Shown here in pieces: positions 32,486-40,790 of a stretch of DNA of 64,000 bases (position 1 is the first letter of the stretch; the number at the start of each line of letters is the position of its first letter). A program made the position numbers and the translations under genes. The notes beneath the pieces were generated by a model. That model saw only the letters and a list, made by a program, of their open reading frames with translations, was not told where the DNA came from and ran no database searches. Location of the stretch: the NCBI RefSeq assembly GCF_900112155.1, contig NZ_FOKQ01000003.1:1-64000 (forward strand), read 5' to 3'. The DNA is from Hominimerdicola alba (lineage in GTDB: Bacteria; Bacillota; Clostridia; Oscillospirales; Ruminococcaceae).

Positions 32486-32948
32486 ACTTTTGAAGTTCTT
32501 AAAGAGCTTCAGATACGCGGCAAGCGGTATAATCCGCTGTATAAAGACACAGAGAAATATGCGTTTTCATATTGGAGCTGCCGGAGCTGTAGCTATTGTT
32601 GCGATACTATGTAGTGTCAGCATAGCAGAGGAGCTTGCTTTGCTGCTGACTGTCGGTGGTGTCATTGCACTTGAATGTGTCAATACTGCCATAGAAAACG
32701 CAGTTAACCTTGCTGCGAAAAACAAACCTTCTGAAATGGCAAAAGCAGCCAAAGACTGTGCGGCAGGTGCAGTGCTGATATTCTGCATAGCGGCAGCTTG
32801 CGTTGCGGGTGTTGTTTTCGGCAGAAGGATACTGTACATTTTAGGATGTTTTGCTGAATATCCAGAACTTATCATAGCTGCCGTGCTATACTTCGCACTG
32901 TGGTTCTGGTGGGTCTTTCTCTGTTTCAGGGAGAAGAATGATGACTGA
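32469..32948 (+). CDS. dgkA: Diacylglycerol/undecaprenol kinase
   Basis: 159 residues. Membrane helices bracket the DgkA signature ALECVNTAIENAVNLAA and AKAAKDCAAGAVLI (conserved Glu and Asp of the active site). An extra C-terminal helix (LIIAAVLYFALWFWWVFLCF) makes four in all. In Gram-positives this family usually phosphorylates undecaprenol for cell-wall lipid recycling. It overlaps both neighbours by short stretches (17 and 11 bases). Confidence 0.88.
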   Translation: MNIKNELLKFLKSFRYAASGIIRCIKTQRNMRFHIGAAGAVAIVAILCSVSIAEELALLLTVGGVIALECVNTAIENAVNLAAKNKPSEMAKAAKDCAAGAVLIFCIAAACVAGVVFGRRILYILGCFAEYPELIIAAVLYFALWFWWVFLCFREKNDD

Positions 32949-33480
32949 TAACAAAGAATTGACGATAGAACTGCGGGATACCGAGTGGGAATTCGAGTAC
33001 ACGGATCACGACAGGCTCATCGCAAGAGCCATAGTTTTTGATGATGATGGTTATTTCTATTTTGTCAGAGCTGAACGTGACGACGATTTCGGCAAGGCAG
33101 TGTTTATAGAAACGTCCGGTGGCGGTGTTGAGGAAAACGAAACTCCTGAGACAGCTATAATAAGGGAACTCCGTGAGGAACTGGGTGCAGAAGTCGATAT
33201 CGTATGCAAGATCGGTGTGGTCAGTGACTACTATAATCTTATCCACAGGCATAACTTAAACAACTATTTTCTCTGCAAAGCGAAAAGCTTCGGTGCCAAT
33301 GATCTTACCGAACAGGAGATCACTGATTTTCATCTTTCGACTTTGAAGTTAAGGTTCGATGATGCTGTGGAAGAATACCAAAACAGCAGAAAATCCAAAA
33401 TCGGCAGACTGATAGCTGCCAGAGAATTGCCTGTACTTATGCGGGCGAAAGAACTGCTAAATAATAGAGAGGGACATTGA
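32938..33480 (+). CDS. NUDIX hydrolase
   Basis: 180 residues. The NUDIX box is intact: GGGVEENETPETAIIRELREELGAEV (G-x5-E-x7-R-E-x2-E-E-x-G). The N-terminal strand segment (WEFEYTDHDRLIARAIVF) resembles enzymes that clean up oxidised or modified nucleotides, but the substrate is unknown. Two tandem ATGs overlap the dgkA stop; GGGAGAAG is upstream of them. It is an insertion relative to the usual order ybeY-dgkA-cdd-era, where a cytidine deaminase sits at this place in Bacillus. Confidence 0.88.
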   Translation: MMTDNKELTIELRDTEWEFEYTDHDRLIARAIVFDDDGYFYFVRAERDDDFGKAVFIETSGGGVEENETPETAIIRELREELGAEVDIVCKIGVVSDYYNLIHRHNLNNYFLCKAKSFGANDLTEQEITDFHLSTLKLRFDDAVEEYQNSRKSKIGRLIAARELPVLMRAKELLNNREGH

Positions 33481-33947
33481 TGAAGATTATCGAAGCATCA
33501 TGTACTGACCTTAGTACCATTAAGGATATCACCCACAGTACGATTAAGGCGGTTTATCCGAGGTACTATCCGTCAGGCGCTGTGGATTTCTTTCTAAAAT
33601 ACCACAGTGAAGAAAATATTGCCGAGGATATCAGAGAGCGCAGAACATTTCTCTGCATTGACGATTACGGCAATAAGGTCGGTACTGTGACTATAAAAGA
33701 AAATGACATCGGAAGACTTTTCGTGCTTCCTGAATTTCAGGGAAAAGGATACGGCAAAGCACTTCTTGATTTTGCAGAAAATGTGATAAGCAGAAGTTAT
33801 TCCGATATAATACTTGACGCATCACTTGCGGCTAAAAAGATATATATCAAAAGAGGATACACAGAAATTGAGTACAAGACCGTTATGACAGATAACGGTG
33901 ATTTTCTGTGCTGGGATATAATGATCAAGAAAGTAAAGGAAAAATAA
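33480..33947 (+). CDS. GNAT-family N-acetyltransferase
   Basis: 155 residues. IGRLFVLPEFQGKGYGKALLDFAE is the acetyl-CoA loop (Q-x-x-G-x-G), and SLAAKKIYIKRGYTEIEY the following motif. The acceptor is unknown. The start ATG overlaps the NUDIX stop by one base (TGATG) behind GAGAGGG, so it is translationally coupled. It ends one base before era. It has no counterpart in the Bacillus operon. Confidence 0.87.
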   Translation: MKIIEASCTDLSTIKDITHSTIKAVYPRYYPSGAVDFFLKYHSEENIAEDIRERRTFLCIDDYGNKVGTVTIKENDIGRLFVLPEFQGKGYGKALLDFAENVISRSYSDIILDASLAAKKIYIKRGYTEIEYKTVMTDNGDFLCWDIMIKKVKEK

Positions 33948-33948
33948 A

Positions 33949-34845
33949 ATGACAAAGAATATTTTTGTTACCATAGCAGGCAGAGCAAACGCAGGCAAAT
34001 CTTCCCTGCTGAACGCTCTTGTCGGCGAAAAGATAGCGGCTGTCAGCGACAAACCGCAGACCACCAGAACAAAGATAACAGGAGTTCTGACTAAGGGCGA
34101 AACTCAGTTCGTTTTCATGGATACTCCCGGTATGCACAAGGCGAAAAACAAGCTCAGCGAACATATGGTGAACACAGTCAACGAGACCATAACAGGTGTT
34201 GACATGATAATCCTTATGTGCGACTGCACCAAGAAGATCTCAGACAACGAGAAAAGCCTGATTACGAGCTTCAAGGGCGGAAAAAGCAAGGTAATACTGG
34301 CGCTTAACAAGATAGATCTTCTTGATAACAAGGAAGAGGTTATTGCAAAGCTGGCTGAGTATTCGGAGCTTTATGATTTTACGGAAGTCGTTCCTATCAG
34401 CGTTGTTCAGAACGATGGGCTGGATATCATCATGGATATACTGGAGAAAAATGCGGCAGATGGTCCCCATTTCTTCCCTGATGATAAATTCACCGATCAG
34501 CCCGAGAAAGTCATCATGGCGGAGATAATCCGTGAGAAGGCTTTGAGGAATCTTAACGATGAAGTTCCTCACGGCGTAGCTGTAACTATCGAACAGTTGG
34601 GTGAACGCGAGGACAGGAGCGGCGAAGCCATACTTGATATCACCGCCACGATCTTCTGCGAAAGAGAATCCCACAAAGGAATAATCATCGGCAAGGGTGG
34701 TTCAATGCTGAGGAAGATAGGTCAGGACGCAAGAGCCGATCTGGAGGATTTCTTCCAGATAAAGGTCAATCTGCAGTGCTGGGTAAAGGTCAAGGAAGGT
34801 TGGCGTAACCGAGAGGGATTGATTAAGAATTTCGGACTTTCCTGA
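33949..34845 (+). CDS. era: Ribosome-assembly GTPase Era
   Basis: 298 residues. GTPase domain: GRANAGKSS (G1), PQTTRTKITGV (G2), DTPGMH (G3) and NKID (G4); C-terminal KH domain GIIIGKGGSMLRKIGQDAR. Era binds 16S rRNA and checks small-subunit assembly. Length and motifs are normal. It follows the GNAT gene with a single-base gap and leads into yqzL-recO, the usual order in Firmicutes. Confidence 0.96.
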   Translation: MTKNIFVTIAGRANAGKSSLLNALVGEKIAAVSDKPQTTRTKITGVLTKGETQFVFMDTPGMHKAKNKLSEHMVNTVNETITGVDMIILMCDCTKKISDNEKSLITSFKGGKSKVILALNKIDLLDNKEEVIAKLAEYSELYDFTEVVPISVVQNDGLDIIMDILEKNAADGPHFFPDDKFTDQPEKVIMAEIIREKALRNLNDEVPHGVAVTIEQLGEREDRSGEAILDITATIFCERESHKGIIIGKGGSMLRKIGQDARADLEDFFQIKVNLQCWVKVKEGWRNREGLIKNFGLS

Positions 34846-34901
34846 TTGGAAAAATATTCCGCTCATATCTCGTTCATTAGAGAGCAAGCTATCTTTAAAG
34901 G

Positions 34902-35033
34902 ATGGTGAGCGGTTTGGAGCTTTGGGAGAAATTTCTGAAAAGCGGCAGTATCAAGGATTATCTCGCCTATGCGAGAGCTGAAAGGACTGATGTGAATGAC
35001 GACCCTGAAAGGACTTATCCTGAAAGAAACTGA
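34902..35033 (+). CDS. yqzL: YqzL-like small protein
   Basis: 43 codons between era and recO, overlapping the recO start by 38 bases. The product contains LWEKFLKSGSIKDYLAYAR, the W-x-x-F-x-x-[TS]-G-x(2-3)-Y-L pattern of the YqzL family, which occupies the same position in Bacillus. AAAGG directly precedes the ATG, so a start at the downstream TTG (34914) is also possible. Function is unknown. Confidence 0.72.
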   Translation: MVSGLELWEKFLKSGSIKDYLAYARAERTDVNDDPERTYPERN

Positions 35034-35751
35034 CAGCGGAGAATCCAGCAAATCGATATGTGTGCTGACTGCCGAACTTGGAGTTATATATATTTACGTC
35101 AGGGGCGGAAGAAAAAGCAGTAAGACTGTTTCTGCCACTCAGTCATTCAGCTATTCTGAGCTTTGCTTTGAAGAAAAGAAAAATGCCAACGGACAGGTCA
35201 GCCGCTATTTGAACAGCAGCGAGCCTGTCAAGCTGTTTTATAATATAAGACTCGACGCAGCTAAAGTTGCCCTTGCGTCGTATTTTTCAGAGCTGCTTAT
35301 ATATTCGGGTACTGAGGGTCAGGAATGTAAGGAAGTCATGCGGCTCGCACTGAATAGTCTCTATTTTCTGGACGAGGGCAAAATGCAGCCCGACCTGCTA
35401 AAATGCGTGTTTGAATTCAGGCTGCTTTGCGAGATAGGTATGCGTCCGAAACTTGTGGGCTGTGCGTTCTGCTTTAAATACGAAGACGATAAGATGCACT
35501 TCAACTTTCTGGAAGACAGACTTGAATGTGAAAGCTGCTGCCCTAATCCCGAAAGCGTACATACTATGATACTTGACAAACAGCTTCTTTATATCGTGCG
35601 TTATATCGCGCTGACGGAGTATGAAAAACTTTTTTACTTTAATATAAGCGACAGATATCTGAAAAAGCTCACCGAATTCACCGAGAGATACGTTGGATAT
35701 CATTTCAGGAAAAAATTCGGTGCGCTGGAATTTTACAAGATGTTGAAATGA
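34996..35751 (+). CDS. recO: DNA repair protein RecO
   Basis: 251 residues. The N-terminal OB-fold (LKGLILKETDSGESSKSICVLTAELGVIYIYVRGGRKSS) and the C-terminal helical zinc domain (CAFCFKYED and CESCCP supply two Cys pairs) fit RecO of the RecFOR pathway, which loads RecA on gapped DNA. AAAGGA lies 9 bases before the ATG. It sits between yqzL and mutS2. Confidence 0.92.
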   Translation: MTTLKGLILKETDSGESSKSICVLTAELGVIYIYVRGGRKSSKTVSATQSFSYSELCFEEKKNANGQVSRYLNSSEPVKLFYNIRLDAAKVALASYFSELLIYSGTEGQECKEVMRLALNSLYFLDEGKMQPDLLKCVFEFRLLCEIGMRPKLVGCAFCFKYEDDKMHFNFLEDRLECESCCPNPESVHTMILDKQLLYIVRYIALTEYEKLFYFNISDRYLKKLTEFTERYVGYHFRKKFGALEFYKMLK

Positions 35752-35765
35752 GGTAAATTACATAA

Positions 35766-38168
35766 ATGGGACTAGAAAATATAAACCATGAGATCCTTGA
35801 ACTTGATAAGGTTCTTGAAATGCTTTCAGAGCTTTGTTCAAGCAAGGACAGCAGACAGGCGGCGCTGGCTGTAAGGCCATCGGATGACCTGTACACGGTG
35901 CGTACCGAGATGGCTAAAACGGCTAGTGCGCTGAATATGTCCATCAAAAACGGTACACCTGCTTTTTACAGCATAAACAACGTATCCGCAAGCCTGAACA
36001 GAGCAAACGCAGGCGGTACACTTTCTCTCGGCGAACTGCTGGAGATAAAAAAAGTTCTTGGACAGACAAACGAGCTTTGCAAATGGTTCGATCAGAACGA
36101 TGATAAGAACACTCCCCTGTCCTATCTGTTTGAACAGCTTTTCCCTAACAAGTCACTTTGGCAGAGATTGGAAACAGCCATACTTGACAGCGAGAATCTT
36201 TCCGACGATGCCAGCCCCGAGCTCAGGTCTATCAGAAACAAGATAGCAAAGGCTGGTCTGAAAATACGTGAAACTCTGGACAAGATGATAAAATCACCTT
36301 CTACACAGAAGTATCTTCAGGAATCCATCGTTACCATGCGTGACGGCAGATTTGTTGTACCTGTTAAGACCGAGTTCAAAGGTAACGTGGGTGGTCTTGT
36401 ACACGGCACTTCGGCAACCGGTTCTACACTTTTCGTTGAGCCTATCTCAGTAGTTGAAGCCAACAACGAAGTCAGGATACTTCAGGGCAAGGAACAGGAC
36501 GAGATACACCGCATACTAACAGAGTTCTCCAAAGAATGTGCCATGATGCAGCCACAGATAGAATCAAACTATGATGCGGCAGTAAAGCTTGATCTCTATT
36601 TTGCTAAGGCTAACCTCGGTGCAAAGATGAAAGCCGTTGATCCCGAGATATCGGATGACGGAATAATCGTGCTGAACAAGGCAAGACATCCCCTTATCGA
36701 TGAGAACAAAGTTGTACCGATAAACTTTAGATCGGGCACAGATTATAATGTGCTTGTTATCACAGGTCCTAACACAGGCGGTAAGACTGTTACCCTGAAA
36801 ACTGTCGGTCTGCTGACACTGATGACCATGTGCGGTCTGATGATACCGGCGTCCGATGGGTGCAGAATTTCGATCTACAAGAATATCCTTGCAGATATCG
36901 GTGACAGACAGTCCATAGAGCAGAGCCTTTCGACTTTCTCTTCTCACATGGGCAAGGTCAAGGATATAATCGACAAAGCTGACCATGTGAGCCTTGTACT
37001 GATAGATGAGCTTGGCTCGGGTACTGACCCTGTTGAGGGCGCAGCGCTGGCAGTTTCCATAATCGAAAGATTGCGTCAGGTGGGCGCAACTGTTGTTACC
37101 ACCACCCATTATCAGGAGATAAAGATGTATGCTCTCGATACCGACGGAGTTGAAAATGCTTCCTGCGAGTTCGATGTTGAGACCATGCGCCCAACCTACA
37201 AGCTGGTGATCGGTTCACCGGGTAAGTCCAATGCATTTGCGATATCGAAGAATCTTGGCATCGATGATGATATAATCAGCTATGCGAAGTCACTGATATC
37301 CGAGGATAACAGGCGTTTCGAGCATATAATAGACGATCTCGAAAAAGCAAGGATTAGCCTTGAAGAAAATAATCTTCTTGCAGAAAAATACCGCCAAGAG
37401 GCTGAAAGCCTGCGAAATGAGCTTGATCAGCAGAAGCAGAAGTTCCTTGAAGAAAAGGAATTTGAGCTTGAAAAGGCAAGACGTCAGGCAAGCGATATAG
37501 TAAATCGTGTTCAGCGTGAATCTCAAGCTCTTGTGGACGAACTAGATAAGCTTCGCAAGGAGAAGGAAAAGAACGGATTCACACAGAAAGCTATCGATGC
37601 AAGGCAGAAGCAGCGCTCAACGATGAACAAGCTTTATCTTGAAGCCAATCCTGTTTCTGAACAGCCCGATGATGATTATGTTCTGCCAAGACCCCTCAAA
37701 AAGGGTGATACGGTGCTTATTACCGATACAAAGCGCAACGGTATCGTTGTAACTCCCCCGGATGACAAAGGTATGTGCTTTGTTCAGGCGGGTATCATGA
37801 AGACCAAGATCGATGTGAAAAAGCTCAGGCTGGTTGAAAAACAACAGCCCAACAAGACCCCGCAGCAGAAGAAAAAACAGCGCGGAGTTTCCACCAAGGG
37901 TGTTGAGAGCCGTATGACAAGGCGCTTTTCTACTGAGCTGGATATCAGAGGTTACGCAAGCGATGAGGGCATCCACGAGATGGACAGCTTTATCGATAAC
38001 TGCGTAATGTCGGGAATCAGCATGGTGACTGTAATACACGGCATCGGTACCGGCGTTCTTAAAAACGCGGTGAGAAATCATCTGCGCAGACATCCGTCGG
38101 TGAAATCCTATCGTCCTGGAGTTTACGGCGAGGGCGAAGATGGTGTTACCGTGATCGAACTTAAATAA
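35766..38168 (+). CDS. mutS2: Endonuclease MutS2 / ribosome rescue factor RqcU
   Basis: 800 residues, full length. MutS core and lever domains; GPNTGGKTVTLKTVG (Walker A), LVLIDELGSGTDPVEGAAL (Walker B and signature) and TTTHYQEIK; a long coiled coil (about 510-620, LEENNLLAEKYRQEAESL and on); a basic KOW-like segment; and a C-terminal Smr domain (ELDIRGYASDEG, IHGIGTGVLKN). LDIRG replaces the common LDLRG. The family acts on recombination intermediates or splits collided ribosomes. AAATG follows GAGGTAAATTACAT. Confidence 0.95.
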   Translation: MGLENINHEILELDKVLEMLSELCSSKDSRQAALAVRPSDDLYTVRTEMAKTASALNMSIKNGTPAFYSINNVSASLNRANAGGTLSLGELLEIKKVLGQTNELCKWFDQNDDKNTPLSYLFEQLFPNKSLWQRLETAILDSENLSDDASPELRSIRNKIAKAGLKIRETLDKMIKSPSTQKYLQESIVTMRDGRFVVPVKTEFKGNVGGLVHGTSATGSTLFVEPISVVEANNEVRILQGKEQDEIHRILTEFSKECAMMQPQIESNYDAAVKLDLYFAKANLGAKMKAVDPEISDDGIIVLNKARHPLIDENKVVPINFRSGTDYNVLVITGPNTGGKTVTLKTVGLLTLMTMCGLMIPASDGCRISIYKNILADIGDRQSIEQSLSTFSSHMGKVKDIIDKADHVSLVLIDELGSGTDPVEGAALAVSIIERLRQVGATVVTTTHYQEIKMYALDTDGVENASCEFDVETMRPTYKLVIGSPGKSNAFAISKNLGIDDDIISYAKSLISEDNRRFEHIIDDLEKARISLEENNLLAEKYRQEAESLRNELDQQKQKFLEEKEFELEKARRQASDIVNRVQRESQALVDELDKLRKEKEKNGFTQKAIDARQKQRSTMNKLYLEANPVSEQPDDDYVLPRPLKKGDTVLITDTKRNGIVVTPPDDKGMCFVQAGIMKTKIDVKKLRLVEKQQPNKTPQQKKKQRGVSTKGVESRMTRRFSTELDIRGYASDEGIHEMDSFIDNCVMSGISMVTVIHGIGTGVLKNAVRNHLRRHPSVKSYRPGVYGEGEDGVTVIELK

Positions 38169-38171
38169 AAG

Positions 38172-38208
38172 AAATCCCCGAGGATAGCTGTCCTCGGGGA
38201 TTTTTGTT
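38172..38208. terminator. Bidirectional terminator after mutS2
   Basis: 13-bp perfect stem AAATCCCCGAGGA (38172-38184) / TCCTCGGGGATTT (38191-38203), 6-base loop, T-tract on the right and A-rich sequence on the left. It closes the phoH-mutS2 operon and the convergent lipase operon. Confidence 0.9.
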
Positions 38209-38214
38209 ATCATG

Positions 38215-38457
38215 TCAGAACTGTCCTCCTGCCTGGGAAAGCAGTTCACGAAGAGCATTCAGAAGCTCGATATCATCAGCATTGAGTTTGATGCTCGCTT
38301 CTATCTTCTGTCCAGCTGCGTTTGTAACTTTAAGGTCGAGAGCTCCGCCCTCCTCCATGCCGCTTGCAGCTGTCTGCATAAACTGGGGTATCTTTGGGTG
38401 GTTCTCTCTGAATTTTTCAAGCATGGGTTTCAGCTTGACTACTGCCATTGGGTTCAT
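38215..38457 (-). CDS. Small hypothetical protein coupled to the membrane lipase
   Basis: 80 residues. A basic amphipathic N-terminus (VVKLKPMLEKFRENHPKIPQFMQTA) is followed by a beta-like segment (ALDLKVTNAAGQKIEASIKLNADDIELL) and a short helix. No family is recognised. Its ATG is one base after the lipase stop, behind AAAGAGGA, so it is tightly coupled to the lipase gene and is the last gene of the operon. Confidence 0.65.
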   Translation of the reverse strand: MNPMAVVKLKPMLEKFRENHPKIPQFMQTAASGMEEGGALDLKVTNAAGQKIEASIKLNADDIELLNALRELLSQAGGQF

Positions 38458-38458
38458 A

Positions 38459-39790
38459 TCACAATCCTCTTTCTTTCAGGTCTTTGACTATATCCACGTA
38501 AAATTCGCGGACATCAAATCCGTCTATATTTTCACGGAAGAGGTCTATCATATCTCCGTGTGAAAGACCTCTGTTGCCGTTATGGTTTATCATAAGTGTG
38601 TTCTCGCCGCGCAGTGCGGATTCCTTAACTACTAGACCGTCGTTGCCCGTGCCGTCTTTGCGGTTCATCATGTAACCGAGATTCAGCGGAAATCCTGCCG
38701 AGAATACATTTTTCATCACCGACATTACTGAGCGGTAGTATACGTTGGGACTATCTGGTATCTCCTCGTCAAGCTTTGCACAGTTTGAATGAGTGAGTTC
38801 CCGCAGACCCTTTTCAAAATCAGGGGCGGTATCACCTAGAACGGTGAAGAGCTTGTTGTACCTGCTTGCCACAAATTTCAGCAGACCATCAGGAACTTTA
38901 GCCAGTATATCGTCAACGAAATTGCAGCCATAGTGGGGAGTATTTATCGTTACCAGACTGGCAACATATTTGTCCATACCTAGCTTTGATATGGCATATC
39001 TCGAATCAAGCCCGCCCTTTGAATGGGCGATGATGTTCAGTTTTTCTGCGCCTGTCTCTTTTATAATTTTCTCGATCTTGTTTCGAAGTTCGCCTGCGCT
39101 GACGGATATCAGGTTCGCTGACTGCTGACCGCCGTAGTAGATCTCAGCACCGTTTCGCACAAGCTCCTTGGGAACTCTGCCCCAGTAATTGAACATTTGC
39201 CAGTCGCGGAAAAAGATGCCATGAACCATAAGTATCGGGTATTTCGTTTTGCAGACTTCATTCTCTTTGCGCATATCGTCAAGTTCCTGCTTAGCCTGTT
39301 CAAAGCGGAATTCTTTCTTAGCAGATTTGGAGATCATTCTAAGCACGATGATATTTACCACGGGAATATACCATGTGAATACCAGTGCGATATACTTGAT
39401 TACCTTGACCTGTCTTGAAGATATCAGAAGTCTGATTATTCCGAACAGAGCACCTAGGGCGATAATGGCATATCCTGTCAAAGCGTTAGCGAACATTCGC
39501 CACGGGTCAAATCCGCCTATGATAATAAACGCAAGCACCACAGCCGTATGCAAAACAAGAGAGATTACAGCGCCGTCAATAAGAAACGAACCTTTTGCAA
39601 TGCGGCAAAGCTTTTTGTCCTTATCAGCACGACCGCCCGCAGATATCAGATAGACAAGGTAAAACAGTACCAGTACTACTATGGCAAGTATTTTTACCGC
39701 CGTGGAAAGCTGCACCACTGTCCACAAAATAACGGAATTACATAGACAAAGTATCAGAAGCTGGTCGAACAATAATCTTATCTTTCTCAC
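38459..39790 (-). CDS. Membrane-anchored triacylglycerol lipase-like hydrolase
   Basis: 443 residues. Four or five N-terminal membrane helices (about 1-145) are followed by an alpha/beta hydrolase domain: YPILMVHGIFFRDW (oxyanion loop), LNIIAHSKGGLDSRYAI (nucleophile Ser in A-H-S-x-G), GNDGLVV and NHNGNRGLSHGDMIDLF (catalytic His region). It resembles bacterial lipases acting on long-chain esters, with the active site probably at the membrane surface. The substrate is unknown. It is followed immediately by a small gene. The upstream dnaC gene ends 10 bases before its start, so it may belong to that operon. Confidence 0.82.
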   Translation of the reverse strand: MRKIRLLFDQLLILCLCNSVILWTVVQLSTAVKILAIVVLVLFYLVYLISAGGRADKDKKLCRIAKGSFLIDGAVISLVLHTAVVLAFIIIGGFDPWRMFANALTGYAIIALGALFGIIRLLISSRQVKVIKYIALVFTWYIPVVNIIVLRMISKSAKKEFRFEQAKQELDDMRKENEVCKTKYPILMVHGIFFRDWQMFNYWGRVPKELVRNGAEIYYGGQQSANLISVSAGELRNKIEKIIKETGAEKLNIIAHSKGGLDSRYAISKLGMDKYVASLVTINTPHYGCNFVDDILAKVPDGLLKFVASRYNKLFTVLGDTAPDFEKGLRELTHSNCAKLDEEIPDSPNVYYRSVMSVMKNVFSAGFPLNLGYMMNRKDGTGNDGLVVKESALRGENTLMINHNGNRGLSHGDMIDLFRENIDGFDVREFYVDIVKDLKERGL

Positions 39791-39800
39791 GATAGTAACC

Positions 39801-40790
39801 TCATATAATACCGTTTCTCAGCTTGACCAGCCTTACATCACTTCCCGCAAAGAAGAATGGTCTGAAACATCCTGTTATTCGTGAAACTATTCTGTCATTG
39901 TACTTTTTTCCGACTTCGTTGACGGTAAGATTCGTCGATATCAAGGTAGGTCGACGTTCGTTTATGCGCTCATTGATGAGTTCATAAAGCACCGAATCAG
40001 TGAATTGGGTCTGGAATTCAGAACCAAGGTCGTCAAGAATGAGTAGGTCGGCTTCAAGCATGACGCTCATGGTGTCGCCCTCAGCTCTGTGAAATCGTTC
40101 GTCCTCCACCTGTCGCATAAGTTTCAGCATGGAACCGTAAACTACGTTCCAGCCCTGTGAGATAAGCTCTTTTGCGATACATGATGATAGGAACGTTTTG
40201 CCCAGACCTGTCTTACCAAAGAATATCAGTGAGCTTGTGTGGGGCTCAAAACGCGTAGCGTAATTCTTGCAGTTTTCAAAGATCGTCTGCATCTTCACAC
40301 GGGGAATCTCGCCGTTAACGGGCATATCGCTGTAATATTCCGCCCTGAAATCCGCAAAATCGTGAAGCTCTATGGAACAGTTAGCATTGATCTCCTCGGT
40401 CGTGTATTTTTTAAGAAGACTTTTCATGCACTCGCATCGAACGCCGTCATGATAACCTGAATCGCTGCATATCTCGCACTGATAGTGCATCTGCAGGTAA
40501 TCCTCGGGATATCCGCAGGCTTTGAGCATTTCGTGCATGGTGTGTCGCAGGCTTATGTTTTTCTCCTTGATCTCGGCGATCTTCTTTGATATATCAGCGC
40601 TGCTCTTTCCTTTGCCGATGTTGCCGAGAAGTGCGTAGTTCAGCCTTATGGCTTCGCTGTGCATACGGTATATCTCAGGAGCCTTCTGGGCTATCTCGTC
40701 TAGTCTGCGCTGATGCTCCTCGTTGGCTTTGTCCTGCCGTTGTCTGAGTTCAAACTCGGCGCGGTCAAAAGCTTTCTCGGTATATCTCAT
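39801..40790 (-). CDS. dnaC: Replicative helicase loader (DnaC/DnaI-like AAA+ ATPase)
   Basis: 329 residues. The N-terminal helical region carries a zinc motif (CEICSDSGYHDGVRCECM) and the C-terminal AAA+ domain has GKTGLGKTFLSSCIA (Walker A), LLILDDLGSEF (Walker B) and an RIVSRI sensor. It loads the replicative helicase in the DnaI/DnaC manner. Its ATG overlaps the stop of the DnaD-like gene (ATGA), the common loader pair of Firmicutes. Confidence 0.9.
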   Translation of the reverse strand: MRYTEKAFDRAEFELRQRQDKANEEHQRRLDEIAQKAPEIYRMHSEAIRLNYALLGNIGKGKSSADISKKIAEIKEKNISLRHTMHEMLKACGYPEDYLQMHYQCEICSDSGYHDGVRCECMKSLLKKYTTEEINANCSIELHDFADFRAEYYSDMPVNGEIPRVKMQTIFENCKNYATRFEPHTSSLIFFGKTGLGKTFLSSCIAKELISQGWNVVYGSMLKLMRQVEDERFHRAEGDTMSVMLEADLLILDDLGSEFQTQFTDSVLYELINERINERRPTLISTNLTVNEVGKKYNDRIVSRITGCFRPFFFAGSDVRLVKLRNGII

